Assembly: GCF_003265705.1 (NCBI RefSeq)
Contig: NW_020312966.1
Location: 20,132,090-20,196,089 of the forward strand
DNA length: 64,000 nt
Origin: Callorhinus ursinus
Taxonomy: Eukaryota > Chordata > Mammalia > Carnivora > Otariidae
Direction of reading: 5' to 3'
The notes beneath the pieces were generated by a model, which saw only the letters and a list, made by a program, of their open reading frames with translations, was not told the DNA's origin and ran no database searches. Both the position numbers and the translations under genes were made by a program. Below, piece by piece: positions 34,459-45,960 of this stretch; the stretch's first letter is position 1; each line of letters starts with the position of its first letter.

Positions 34459-36317
34459 TTACGCTTTGTGTGACCTCCCCTTATAAACCAATATTTTTTT
34501 ATTATGGAACCAGAACATCTGTCATGCAGTGTTGTCCCTTCCTACCTTCTTCCTCCGAGATAGTATCATGAAGTAAACTACAAACTTCAGAACAAAGCTG
34601 ACATTTTAATGAATTAAAAAAGCTCCAAGATTTTTTTTTTTTTTTTTTTTTTGGTCTAAACGCACAGTCGCAGGCTCCCTTGGGAAAGCCCTGCTATGCC
34701 CCAGGCTCCAAAATCTCCTGGATGAGTCAGCAAGTGAGAAAATGTGCAATCAGGTGTCTCTCACCCATATTTTTCTTCCCTCCCTCCCGGACTGGCTTGC
34801 TGTGCCTGTCGGATGGGCTGTAGAATGGGGTCTGGCCACCTGGCCCACTCGAAAACAGCAATCTTCCTTAATAGCATTTCAAGCCGTGCCTTCTCCGAGG
34901 AATGCATGTCTTTGGGGTCTGCTCATATGGAATGGAACGGCAGGAACTGTAAACTTGAAGTCATGCAAAAGTATGAAATGGATTTCTTCAGCTCTTCTTA
35001 GGAATATTTAAATTACTGTCATAATTCAGTGTAAGCTACAGACTTTGTGTACCGCTAGGAGGTCAAGAGAACCTGCACAGCCTTTCGGATGAAGAACCTG
35101 TTTTCCAATATTTGTTGCAGATACAGAAGAACGGTAGATCTGCCACTCGAAGCTGTTGTGGATTTTCCTGTCTCCATTAACTACTCCCACTCCCTTGCCC
35201 CCAACGTATTTGTAAGTTTAAAGTTGATTTGTAGCAAATGCTTACTTAGGAGTTTTCTGTGGATTGTTTTTGCCTTTTTTTTTTTAAGCTGCCATTTAAG
35301 CATTCCTGTGGCACCCAGCACCATTTCAATTTAATTGTTTACTTTGAAACGGTTTTTGCTAATTCATATTATTTAAGCAGAGGTAGAGGACCTCTACTGA
35401 TCAGAGCATCTAAACGTGTGTGATCTAAGGTTTAACAGCTTCTGCAAGAAGCATTGCCCCATCTTGCTTCCTTTCCCAGGGTGGGGAGCGTGGAGCGAGT
35501 CAGTCCTGGGGCTCGCTCGCTCGCTCGCTCACAGACACGGGTGGCCCGTTTGAGAGGAGAACCAGGTCAGATGACATAGCAGTCCCAAGGAGCAGCAGGT
35601 GTGGATCCCTCCGTCCTTGGGCTTCCTGGCCCTGTGACTGGGGCAAGGGCTCTCTTACTCTGCACTCAGGGAGACCACTTCTCAGGATGGGGGTCGGATG
35701 GAGAGGCCTCTGGGGACAAAGACATCCCCACTGTGTCAGTGGCATTTACTTAAAAGCTGGTGAGAACAGGGCGTTCCCCCTGCATCGGGGGCTGCCATCG
35801 TCCTGGCCCAGAACCCATTCCCCTTCCTCTATGAAGGAGTAAGTTGGACCAAGGGAAGTCATTACATGGAAGGAGAAGTGATAGAATGCCAGGGCGTGTC
35901 CTGCTTTACTCTTCAGGAATGGTGTCCCCCAGCTGGAGGCTTCGTGTCAGCTGCAAATCCTACCAGTTAGGTCCAAGAATGGCTTTCCCATTGGCTCTGG
36001 GGAGAGGTACCCTTCTCCCGCTGGGCGTGTGGCATGGTACCTCAGGTCCATTGCTTGGATCCTGAGGCGGGAATGAGGGAGTCCGGTTAAAAAAAAAAAA
36101 CCTCCAAACGAAACAGTTAAATTGAAATGCTATGTGCCTGACACAGTAGCACTCGATTTGTGTGTTTAATGGAATCGAAAATATCCCTTAGGAAAAACAC
36201 AAAACGAAACAAAAACAAAACAAAACAAAAAGAAAACCACGAAAGCCCCAGCCAGTTGATTCAAGGTAGATTTCCACAATATGCAAAGTGGTGGTAGGGT
36301 CAAAACCAATGACACCA

Positions 36318-36325
36318 GCACTTTA
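36318..36325 (+). promoter_or_regulatory. miR-17/20/106 seed match (GCACTTTA, 8mer)
   Basis: GCACTTTA is the 8mer complement of the miR-17 family seed. Regulation of E2F3 by miR-17-92 members is established, so this is a plausible functional site in the 3' UTR. Only the seed match is seen here. Confidence 0.65.
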
Positions 36326-36946
36326 AACTATTTGTGTGGGTGTGCGTGGGTGTATGTTTGGGAAGGAAAACAAAGGTGCACATTATCCCTCTTTTTCTTC
36401 TTCGGCCTCCGTCCCCAGCCTCCTCCCTCACACACACTGGCTTTGGTACAAACAGCAGTGTGGTCTGTGATGAAGCATTGGGGTGGGGGAGGGAGAGGGG
36501 AGCTTTGTGTCAAGTGCCTACTGGAAATGCACTGTGGGGTTTTTTCCTGTACGGGAAACCATTTATGCCAAGCTTTTGCCCATTTCCCATATTTATCTCA
36601 TCTGGTTGGCTGCCTCTGTTTCCGGCTTTGTCATGATTCTCTTTATCAGCTGTACAAAGCTGATTTTGTTTCCAAAGTCTAAAGACTGAGCGCTCACCTG
36701 GCTAGGTGGTTGTGTGTTCTGTTGGCTTTCTCCTTAAGCCTTTTCGTAATGTAATGATGCCGTATTTATTGTTTTGAAAACGAAAGGAATACTAATAAGT
36801 CTTAAAAGTTCCTTCATGCATAAGATTTTTCCAGTTAGTGGGCTGAGCTTGGTGTCCCTGAGTTAGCTGTCCATGCTGTGTTCTGCTTGCATTGCCCATT
36901 TTTTCTTTCTGACATAGTATCTGGCACACAAAGTGGGTTAGTACTA

Positions 36947-36953
36947 CAGTATT
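36947..36953 (+). promoter_or_regulatory. miR-200b/c/429 seed match (CAGTATT)
   Basis: This is a 7mer match to the miR-200bc seed, 1.1 kb before the 3' end of the UTR. A second match lies at 37391-37397. Confidence 0.5.
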
Positions 36954-37001
36954 TGTGTTACTTTACGTACTAAGTATGCAGGTTTTCTGGTACCATTGAG
37001 T

Positions 37002-37009
37002 TGCTGCTA
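37002..37009 (+). promoter_or_regulatory. miR-15/16/195 seed match (TGCTGCTA, 8mer)
   Basis: TGCTGCTA is the 8mer complement of the miR-15/16 family seed. The site is in the distal E2F3 3' UTR. Function is inferred. Confidence 0.55.
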
Positions 37010-37076
37010 TTAACGCTCACACATGAAATGGCTAAAAGTTACAAGTGTGCGAATTATGACTGCGTGAGCCTTACAA

Positions 37077-37082
37077 AATAAA
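37077..37082 (+). terminator. possible proximal poly(A) signal AATAAA
   Basis: This is an exact hexamer in the distal UTR. Use would remove the miR-34 match, both Pumilio motifs and the second miR-200 match. No direct evidence of use is available. Confidence 0.35.
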
Positions 37083-37249
37083 AAGTGTATAAAGGGCAAC
37101 ACATGAGCTGTCAAACAGTGTTAGGTGTGTGTTCATATGTACAGATTTGTGCATAGCGATCGTTTTATTTAAGTTGATTGTAGTCTCCTCCACACTTTCA
37201 TTATCTAGCGATTTTGTACAAGAAAAAAAAATAGCAATTAATTTGTAAA

Positions 37250-37257
37250 CACTGCCA
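37250..37257 (+). promoter_or_regulatory. miR-34a/449 seed match (CACTGCCA, 8mer)
   Basis: CACTGCCA is the 8mer target of miR-34a, the p53-induced microRNA known to repress E2F3. The match lies in an AT-rich stretch 560 nt before the end of the UTR. Confidence 0.65.
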
Positions 37258-37376
37258 GAATATTTTCTAGCTGGTTTGTAATTTTTTAAGAGTGTTCTAT
37301 TTTGTTTCTGTTTATTTGTTGTTGTTGTTGTGGTTGTGGTTCTTATTTCCGTTTTTGTTGTTTTCAAGTGTAGATC

Positions 37377-37386
37377 TGTAAATAAA
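37377..37386 (+). promoter_or_regulatory. Pumilio element TGTAAATA overlapping an AATAAA
   Basis: TGTAAATA (37377-37384) matches the Pumilio consensus TGTAHATA and shares its last four bases with a poly(A) hexamer AATAAA (37381-37386). Pumilio control of E2F3 mRNA is established. The overlap is what the sequence shows. Confidence 0.65.
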
Positions 37387-37390
37387 ACCG

Positions 37391-37397
37391 CAGTATT
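37391..37397 (+). promoter_or_regulatory. second miR-200b/c/429 seed match (CAGTATT)
   Basis: This is a 7mer match, seven bases after the upstream Pumilio motif. It would be lost from transcripts cleaved at an upstream poly(A) site. Confidence 0.5.
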
Positions 37398-37693
37398 TAA
37401 AGCTTTAGCTTTCAGGAAGAAAAGAAAGTAAGTAAGAACTCAGATGCGTGCATGACAGCCTGTGTGTGGGGGGATTTGAAGGAACATGGCTTGCAGAGTG
37501 AGTCAGGTGGCAATTGTCAGATTGTGGGAATTTCTTTTCCTACGGGGTACGTGATTTTTGTCAAAAGGAAGTATTTCTCCCAAAATTGGGAGTAGGCAAA
37601 CTACTAATCGGTTTAGCTTTGTGTTGTATGCTAGTTTAAAAAAGAAAATATGTAATATAATGTAAAAAAAAAAAAAGCTTTTATGATGGATTT

Positions 37694-37701
37694 TGTAAAT
37701 A
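37694..37701 (+). promoter_or_regulatory. second Pumilio element (TGTAAATA)
   Basis: This is an exact Pumilio consensus match, about 95 nt before the distal poly(A) signal. Confidence 0.65.
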
Positions 37702-37764
37702 GATTTGTTACAGGGTAACCTGTTCTCTAGTTGTGATCTTACCACTTCAAATGGGTGTAATTTG

Positions 37765-37795
37765 AATAAATTTTGTATGGTAAAGGATCAATAAA
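37765..37795 (+). terminator. E2F3: E2F3 distal poly(A) signals (AATAAA at 37765 and 37790)
   Basis: Two exact hexamers stand 25 nt apart. The second is followed by an eight-T run (37800-37807) and a TG-containing stretch, as expected of a cleavage region. Position matches the expected 3.3-3.4 kb UTR. Confidence 0.75.
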
Positions 37796-38239
37796 ATGAT
37801 TTTTTTTAAGAGTTCAGACTTGTAAATGGCTTTCCTTCATAGTATCTTACATTCCTGTATTAACTTCATTCTTAAAGACGTGCTTTAACATGGGGAAAGG
37901 TGGCCCCAAAGTTCAAGAACATCACATGCCCTGCCCTTTAAATGGGACTTCAGGAACACTGGCCAGATATTTGTCGAGCACCTGTGGTGTACTCGGCACT
38001 TTGAGAAGCAGAAGAATTTGCCACGCCTCTGACCAGCGGCAAAAACCACTTTCAGATCTGGAAGGGTTTTTACACCACGTGGCAAGTCCAGTTTTATTTT
38101 TCATAATGAGTTATGAAGCCAAAAAATTTTAATTCTCATGATGGGTAAATTACCTCCCTTGTCCTGGGTTCCGTGTTTCTTGTAATGCCACCTCTGAGCA
38201 GGTTAGGGGTTTTGAATAGCCATCTCATACTCTTAACTC

Positions 38240-39080
38240 AGCTCATCATCTAAAATTCCAACATGTTATGTATTGTACATATACACACAATCATTCAATA
38301 CACAGGGTATAAAGTACGAAAACAAAACCACCCCTCGTCCCCCCAACCTATTCACCCCAAAGAAAACCACTATCCTCCTTTATTTATTTATTTGAGAGAG
38401 AGAGAGCCCAAGTAGGGGTGGCGGGGAGGGCAGAGACAGAGGCAGACTCCCCTCTGAGCAGGGAGCCCGACATGGGACTTGATCCCAGGACCCTGAGATC
38501 ACGACCTGAGCCAAAGGCAGACGCTTAGCCAACTGAGCCACCCAGGCACTCCTGAGTAATTTTCTATTTGAGAGATTATTGTTCGTTTTGCTATAAAAAA
38601 TAATATGTAAGCTTTATTGAATGCTTATATTATGCCAGATACTATTTCTTTTTAATACGATAAAATACCCGTAACATTAAATTCACCATTAGTGACATTT
38701 AGTACATTTAACAATCTTGGCAATGACCACCACTATCTAGTTCCAGAACATTTTCATCATCCCAAAAGGAAACCCCATACCCATTACCAAACCCCATACC
38801 CCTCCTCCCAACTCCCAGCAACCGTTAATCTGCTTTCTGACCATATGGATTGGCCTGTTCTGGATATTTCCTATAAATGGAATCATACAATAAATGACCT
38901 TTGGTATCTGCCTTTTTTCACTTAGGTCCTCAAGGTTCATCCGTCTTCAAGCATGTATCAGTACTTCCTTCATTTTTTACACTTGAATAATGCTCCACAG
39001 TGTGGATAGACCACATTTTGTTTATCCATTCATTAGTTAATGGGCATTTGGATTGTTTCTACCTTTTGGCTATTGGAATG
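38240..39080 (-). repeat. Old LINE-1 (L1M) 3' region, antisense, split by a SINE
   Basis: 'aaaataccc...aaattcaccattagtgacatttagtacattta', 'ccaccactatctagttccagaacattttcatc', 'ggaatcatacaataaatgacctttggtatctg' and 'tccattcattagttaatgggcatttggattg' are antisense L1M motifs. A SINE at 38379-38553 interrupts it. Confidence 0.75.
38379..38553 (-). mobile_element. Can-SINE, minus strand
   Basis: Reverse-complement Can-SINE: TTTATTTATTTATTTGAGAGAGAG, 'gagcagggagcccgacatggg' and the head 'caactgagccacccaggcact'. Confidence 0.94.
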
Positions 39081-39204
39081 CCGGGTACCATTTTAAGTGC
39101 TTTATACGAGGGCTCTATGTTTTCTTGAAGCATACATCACTAGCTAATATATATGTAGCTGTCATTTCTCTACTTCTAGAATGTCAGCTCAGTGAGAGAG
39201 GTAC

Positions 39205-39296
39205 TTCATGGGGCTTGAACTCACAAACCTGAGATCAAGACCTGAGCTGAAATCAAGAGTCAGATGCTTAATCAACTGAGCCACCCAGGCAACCCT
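39205..39296 (-). mobile_element. Short Can-SINE head, minus strand
   Basis: 'ggggcttgaactcacaaacctgagatcaag...atcaactgagccacccaggcaaccc' is the tRNA-derived head, 5' part only. Confidence 0.88.
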
Positions 39297-39299
39297 AAA

Positions 39300-41690
39300 T
39301 ATTGTTGTAGAGATGGGTTGTACTTGAGAAAATTTAGAAGTCAGTCTCAGCAATATTAAGAGATAGAAAATAATTGGAAAATTCACTATACTCACTCATT
39401 CAGTGCCCATTAAGAGAAATCATTCATTAATTCATTTAGTCACTGAAGGATACAGCAATTACTATATGCCAGGCACTGTTGTAGTTTCTGGAGTCCAAAC
39501 AGAAAAAGGCACAGTTCCTATCACCAAGAGGAAGCTTATAGTCTAGTTGGGGGAGAAACAAGTTTTAGCTGGAAGTAAATACTGAGGGCCAGATCTTAAA
39601 TAAGCAATTTTTCTTTCTGAAGCCGTATTTGAAAGACTTGGAAGGACAGATGATTAGAGGCAGAAACAGAAATGGAGGGGGGATGTAGCCTTACTACTAA
39701 AGAGCTTTGCAAAATGGGAGATTCTGATCTGGGGTGGTGTGGAGGCAATTCCCAGTCCTGGACCTGTGCATCCAGGTGCAGGAGTGGGTGCAGGAGATTG
39801 CCCAGGTAAGCATGACTCAAACGTGAATAAACCAATGGATTCATTTTCTAGGATCTCAGGAAGTGGGGAGCCTCCATCTAGACCAGGCCTGCAACCCTGA
39901 TACCATGAAGGAAAACAACAAGCGTAAATGGTAGGTCATGCATTGTGGTATTTAGTGAGAATGCCCACACTGGCTTTTGAGAATGAATCAGCCAGGAGTC
40001 AGTCAGAAGTTAAAAGAAGTAATCTTTGTAGCAGCAAGTTGGGGTGATCCATAGAATGCACAGAGAAGGCTCTCCATGGTGCCTTAAATCTACGACTTGA
40101 AGGTGGAAAGACGAACAGAGCAATTTATTAAAATATTCTAAAATATTTCTAACACTAGAAATTACAAGTATGCTTTTCATGTATGTGAAGAGCACTATGA
40201 AAAAGTTCCTGAGTTCCTGATGCTGAAGTGTCTGAGAAGTACTATGGGAAACAGAAGGGACAAGGTCCCATGTTCTCAGGAATGTGCCTCAGGAACAACA
40301 TTGGAAACTCCATTAGTGCTTCTGTGGGGAGACTTTGGGTCTTGGGTATAGATTATATCACGGAACAGGTAGAACTAGGAACTAGGGGAAAGAGGGGTTT
40401 TGTCTTCTCTTTGCTACCCCACCTCAGGGACTGCCTGCCTGCAAGTCAGGAACACAGAAACTTGGGAAGTAGAACCAGGGAATTAGGGAGAAACAAAGCC
40501 AACCATTAATCAAGCCCCTGGTGTTTCAACTCAGACAAAGCCACATCAACTGGTAATGATCAAATCCCAGAATTCGAGCTGGAAGGCAGCCTCCTAACAA
40601 GAAACTGGTTTCATCATGTGACAGTACAGCAATCAATTTTTTTTCATCAGGAAAAAAAAAAGTCTCTAGAATCCTAGACCAAGGCTCCTTCTGTTATGTC
40701 CATAAGGTTTAGTTGCCCCACTCTGGCATGCACATCAGAAACCTTCCAAGTTTTAGCCCTGGAACCATAGGCTTGCTGTCATGGTTAATTCATCATTTTG
40801 AATTAACATAGCTTCTGGAAGTTCCTCATCCAGATTGTCCACGAGTGCCGTAATTCCTTCTACTCTTCCACACCACCTTTCAGAGGTGCAGGCTTCTAAA
40901 TAGGATGTTCCGTTTCCCCCTTGAAAGACTCAGACAACTCTTCCTGTGCAGACCACTTTGCACCTTCAGAAGGCTTTAGGACTTCTTTTTCTGGACTGTT
41001 TTTCTAAATAATCAAAGTCCGGGACATCTGCATCAGCTGAAGCCTAAACTACACTGTGTATCTTATCCCCGAATCATCCTCAGCATCGCACAGGGCTTTC
41101 TAGTTTACAAAGTATTTTCATATGCCTCTGTTCATCTGAAGCCGCTCATAACTGATGGCAACCACTGCAGAAGTAACTAATCAATCTAGAAATGACAGAA
41201 CAATCTATGGGCAGTGATGTAAACCGAGGAAGAAAAGCATTTAGCTTTAAGCCATATTCTGGAGACCCAAAGAGCAAGAAAGAACACTAGTTCCACAGGA
41301 GGGACCTCAAATAATGACATCAGCAGATAGAAATTCAACCACGCCAACAGAGAGATCATGTTTAAATGGGTTAGGGCTGACAATAGAGGTTGTGTGTGTT
41401 TAGAAATGGGAGGAGGCTGGAGACCCAAAATGCTTGAAAAGAGCCACAGCTAAATTCTGTCCTTGGCAAGAAACCAAAGAACGGGTGTTTCTTTGGTCAA
41501 AGAGAAGACACCGTCATTGTCGACTCTGAGTTTGGGTATCTCTTAAGGGGATAAAATGAGTGCTGAAGACAAGGGCAGGCACAGGGCTATCGCAAAGGAA
41601 AGGAGAAGGTAGAAAGTATGGAAATAATTCCCTTACCTGGTCCTGGGAAGGAGCTAAACCAACAAGTGGGGGCCAAAATTAGTCATAAGG
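39300..41690. other. Intergenic stretch, little recognised
   Basis: An ancient repeat scrap ('tactatatgccaggcactgttgtag') lies near 39430-39580. The rest shows no gene. The frames at 40228-40509 and 41186-41428 lack any recognisable similarity. Confidence 0.45.
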
Positions 41691-41699
41691 GTAGAACAA

Positions 41700-42560
41700 A
41701 GAACTGGATAGGACTCCCACCCTGGCAATATGGCAGATTAGATAGCCAGGAAACCCTCCTGTTATACAACATTGAGATTGCATAGAAAAAAAATTTGCCG
41801 AGATTACAGGGAATTCCTAATGGCTAGAAGAATAAAGAAGAAAACTGAGCAGAAAAGAAAATTAGAGGAGCATGCACATGGGAAAGACAGGCATGCCTAA
41901 AGACAGTCACCAATTTAATTGCCGATATTGGTGCTGGAATGGAAGGAAAGAAGTCTTGGGTCAACAGAGAAAGACTGAAGCGTTGAACCTCAGACTCCCA
42001 GATTAAGCGAGAGAAATTGGAAGAGGGCTCTAATGCTTCAGGTGATAGTCATCTCCCTGGCTTCCAGCAGAGCAAAATCCTCTCTGGACAGGTCCTTAAT
42101 GTAGGACCATAGACTTGATCTAAGTCTGAGCTCACAATCAAAGATCAACAAATACATAAAGAAACGATCCAACATCAGTAGCAGAAGTGGCAATATCAGA
42201 TTTAGACCTTAAGGGATTCAAACAATGGAATTATCAGGTACAGAATATAAAATAAATATATATGAAATGTGTAAAGAAATAAAAGATGGTATCACAAAAA
42301 TTCCTTACTCAAAGCAATAGAGATGATCAAAACCTGCCACATAGATTAGAAAAAGGATAAAACACAGTGTTAAAAATTTTAAATTGTGGAAGAAAAGGGG
42401 AAAAATGATGACTAAATCAGCAGATTAGATATGCTAAGAAGGTCATAATAAACTGGAAAGTAAATTACCAAGAATGTAGCACAAAGAGAAAAGGAGATTA
42501 TATATATATATGTATATATATATATATTTATATACACATAGAAATATTAAGAGATAGGGA
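41700..42560 (+). repeat. L1/HAL1-like 5' and ORF1-region fragment
   Basis: 'tggcaatatggcagattagatagccaggaaaccc' resembles L1/HAL1 5' ends, and 'cagatttagaccttaagggattcaaacaatggaattatcagg' an ORF1-region piece. A TA-rich microsatellite lies at 42498-42533. The assignment is tentative. Confidence 0.5.
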
Positions 42561-42564
42561 TCAG

Positions 42565-42730
42565 AGTTTTAATTTTTTTTTCATTGTAAAGAACCAGATA
42601 ATAAACGTTTTAGGCATTGTGGCCTTGAGGTCTCTGTCAAAACTATTCAGCTTGCCTGTGCAGCATGAAAGCATCCATAAATAGCATGTAAATAAGTAAG
42701 CATGGCTATATTCCAATAAAACTTAATGAT
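42565..42730 (+). repeat. hAT MITE remnant (third copy)
   Basis: 'gtaaagaaccagataataaacgttttaggcattgtgg', 'gaggtctctgtc', 'attccaataaaactta' match the MITE at 32515 with both ends eroded. Confidence 0.75.
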
Positions 42731-42889
42731 GGGTCCTAAAACTTGATATTCATGTATTTTTACCAGTTGTGAAATAATATTCTCTTTTGATTCTTTTCAA
42801 CCATTTGCAAATGCAAAAATTGTTTTCAGTTCACTGTTGTACAAAAGAAGGTGGTGGGTGGTTTCTGGTCCAATATGTGAAGAGTGTAG

Positions 42890-44840
42890 AAGTTGCCTCA
42901 CAGCAAGAATAAAGCTGAACAATGTGAAAATCAACAATTCTCCTTAGATTCATCAGAGAATTGATCCAGAACAAACCCAGTCTTAGGAGGACCCCTCCCA
43001 CTTACACCAGTTTTTCCTTCAAGAGCCCCACTAGGTTCTCAGGATGAAGATCTGAGAATATTTCCTTCATGCTTCTAGCAGGGGAAGGGGGAAATTAGCT
43101 ATTTTGAAATATGCCCAGAGCATAACAAAGGCCTGCTCTTGAGGAAAACAGTTTTGCCAGATGTTAACCAACGTGGATTTGGTCAGAGCCTAACTAATGT
43201 GGGGAAAAGGGCATACCCAATTCCAGCCACTTCTAGTCTTCCTGTCCCACCTAAGGGGCAGAAAGAAACTAATGAACAAACACACACACATACACACAAC
43301 AACAAAAATACCCGAAATTCTTGTGGAGGTCTCGGTCCAGAGGCACTAAAAGAATGAGATCCAACTATAGGGTTATAGGATGCTTTCCATCTCCCACACC
43401 TTACTACCACAACATCAGGACTGTGTATAATAATAGGGAACCACAATGGAAAGACCTGTAAGCCTCAGATTCTATTTAAAAGGGAGGAAGTCTCTAGGAA
43501 AACCCCAAGACAATAGGAAAGAAAAAACAAGGACACAAGAGGAAATTTTGGCCACTGACTCTAGACAGCTACAGCAAATAACACACACAGCCTAACTCCT
43601 AAGCAGATAAACATAAAACCTCACGCCAAAGGCCCATCTACCTCAGTTCCTTTTACCCTATACATAATGTCTGACTTCTGGCAAAAAAAAATTATGAGGC
43701 ATGTTAAAAGACAAAAAACAAAGTTTGAAGAGACATAGCAAGCATCAGAACAAGACTCAGGTATGATAGAGGTTTGAGAATTAGGAGACTGAGATTTTAA
43801 AATAACTGTGATTAAGATGCTAAGGGCTTTAATGGAAAAAAGTGGGCTTTAAACAAAAATAGATGGGCAATGTAAGCAGAGAGATGGAAACTCTAGGAGA
43901 GAATCAAAAGAAAATACTAGAGGGGCACCTGGATGGCTCAGTTGGTTAAGTGTCTGTCCTTGGCTCAGGTCATGATCCCAGGACCGAGCCCTGTTGGGGG
44001 CTCCCTGCTCAGCAGAGAGCCTGCTTCTCCCTCTTCCTCTGCCCACCCCCCACACACTCATGCTGTCTCTCAAATAAATATTTTTTTTAAAGGAAATACT
44101 AGAAATTGAAAACACTGAAACAAAAGTGAGGTACATCTTTGATGGACTCATTAGTAGGTTGGAAATGGTTGAGGAAAGAATCACTGAGCTTGAAGATATG
44201 TCACTAGAGACTTTTTAAGCTGAAAAACAAAAAGAGAATAAGAAACAGACTATCCTAGAACAGTGGGAGAATGTAAAAAGTTTTATCATGTACTCAGTAA
44301 GAATACCAGAAGGAGAAGAGAGAATGGAGAAGAAAAATTCTAAGTTATAATGGCTGAAACTAATATAACACTGTACCTTAATTATATGGGAATTCTTTTA
44401 ATTTAAAAAAATAATGGCTGAGAACTTTCCAAAAGCAATGACAAACACCAAAACACAATCCAGGAAGTTTATAGTTCACCGAAGAGGAAAAGAGATTTAT
44501 ATCTTGGTATATTATAACCAAACTGCAGAAAATCAAAGACAAAGAGGACATCTTGAAAGAAGCTGGATGCAGGGGACTTTATTTGTAGAAGAGGAAGGCT
44601 AAGTATTACACTGGACTTTTCAGAAACCATGCGAGCAAGATGAGAGTAACTTGAAATATTTAAAGTGTTGATAAAATATTGAAAGAAAAAAAAACTAGCA
44701 ACCTAGAATTCTATATCCAGAGAAATTATCCTTCAAAAGTGAAAAGAAAGAGAAAAAAAAAAACTTTCTCAGACAAATAAACATTGAAAGAAGTTGTTGC
44801 AAACAAATCCCAGCAAGTAATTTTGTGGATATCAGCAAAA
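42890..44840 (+). mobile_element. LINE-1 5' UTR/ORF1 region, degraded, sense
   Basis: A diverged L1 ORF1 can be followed from about 43690 ('caagcatcagaacaagactcag', 'gggcaatgtaagcagagagatgg', 'gaatcactgagcttgaagatat', 'agaataccagaaggagaagag', 'ggctgagaactttcc', 'ctagaattctatatccag', 'ttatccttcaaaagtg'). Stops and indels break the frame. A Can-SINE interrupts it at 43922-44093. About 44355-44410 resembles an L1 3' tail. Confidence 0.75.
43922..44093 (+). mobile_element. Can-SINE, plus strand, inside the L1
   Basis: GGGGCACCTGGATGGCTC head to the CAAATAAAT tail. AAATACTAGA at 43912-43921 and 44094-44103 is the target duplication, taken from L1 ORF1 sequence. Confidence 0.95.
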
Positions 44841-45350
44841 GTGGATATCTAAAGTTCATAGGGAAAGGGGAAATTCCCAGCATAGCCAACACACTACTGA
44901 AGAACAAAGTGGGATAATTGAGGCTATCCAGCTTGAAGATTTAACCGTCATGCTATAGTCATCAAGTCAGTACGGCACTGGTGAAAGAATAGACAAATAG
45001 ATCTGGGGAACAGAATAGAGGGTCCAGAAATGGATCCATGAAAACATAGTCAAGTGATCTTTGACAAAGGACCAAAAGCAACTCAATGAAGAAAGGACAG
45101 TTTTTGCAGTCAATGGTGCAAGAATAACCGGACACCCACATGTAAAAAAAAAAAAAAAAAAAGAATCTAGACACAACCTTCACATCTTTCAGAAAAATTA
45201 ACTCAAAATGAATCATAGGCCTAAATATATAAAACACAAATCCATAAAATGTGAAGATGACATAGAAGAAAATCTAGGTCACCTGGGGTTTGGTGATGAC
45301 TCCTGACATGCAACACCAAAAGCATGACCCAGGAAGACAATATCGATCAA
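44841..45350 (+). mobile_element. LINE-1 ORF2 3' fragment, sense
   Basis: 'gaacagaatagagggtccagaaatgg', 'gtcaagtgatctttgacaaagg', 'atgaatctagacacaacc'-type motifs and 'gtttggtgatgactcctgacatg' follow the L1 ORF2 C-terminal region. It is joined to ORF1 at about 44840, so most of ORF2 is missing. Minus-strand frames here are antisense shadows. Confidence 0.8.
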
Positions 45351-45764
45351 CTGATCATAGTTTGATGCAACAGTGCTGGTTCTTCATGCTTACTTTAAGC
45401 AGTAAATTCACAGATCTCATTTTATTAAGTATCAAAATTTTCATGCTACTATGTATCTTTTTAAATGTAAAATTATTGTATCATCTAAAATGTTTTTAAG
45501 GTTGGGCCCCAAAATGCCCAAGAAGAAATCAGGTAAGGGATTGACAAGTTCTTTAACAACAAATACCAAATAGAATACCAAATGGGATATTTCATGGCCC
45601 ATCATATTACTAATTAATTAGAGAGGAATCACACACTGCAGATTGAAGTCATCTTTTTTTTCTTTAGCTTGCTGTGCGCTGCAATAAAAAGGCTTCTAAT
45701 AGATAAACATCGAGAATTCAGTAGAATTGAGAGAAAGGCAAAGCTTTACAATTCGTTTTTTATT

Positions 45765-45960
45765 TTTATTTTATTTTAAAGATTTATTTATTTGATAGAG
45801 AGAGAGCGCGCACAAGTAGGCAGAGAGGCAGGCAGAGGGAGAGGGAGAAGCAGGCTCTCCGCTGAGCAGGGAGCCCGATGAGGGGCTCAATCCCAGGACC
45901 CTGGGATCATGACCTGAGCCAAAGGCAGACGCTTAACCTACTGAGCCACCCAGGCGTCCC
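45765..45960 (-). mobile_element. Can-SINE, minus strand
   Basis: Reverse-complement Can-SINE: TTTTAAAGATTTATTTATT, 'gagaagcaggctctccgctgagcagggagcc' and head 'ctactgagccacccaggcgtccc'. Confidence 0.95.

Larger units (their letters stand above)
34459..37815 (+). other. E2F3: E2F3 3' untranslated region (about 3.35 kb)
   Basis: The last exon continues from the stop codon to a probable cleavage site 15-25 nt after AATAAA at 37790. The UTR is AT-rich and free of Can-SINEs and L1s. It holds a 22-T run (34631-34652), a (GCTC)5 repeat (35511-35530), an AAAAC-rich stretch (about 36200-36232) and a (GTT)n tract (about 37316-37332). It carries several conserved-type miRNA and Pumilio matches listed separately. 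Open frames inside it (for example about 34742-35011, 35089-35334 and 36281-36689) resemble no protein I know and are taken as chance. The exact 3' end is inferred. Confidence 0.85.

Noticed and set aside
34742..36689. Open frames in the E2F3 3' UTR
   Set aside because: Overlapping in several frames, no similarity recognised and no evidence of translation. They are expected by chance in a 3.3-kb UTR.
43690..45350. Plus- and minus-strand open frames as genes
   Set aside because: They are pieces or antisense of a degraded LINE-1.
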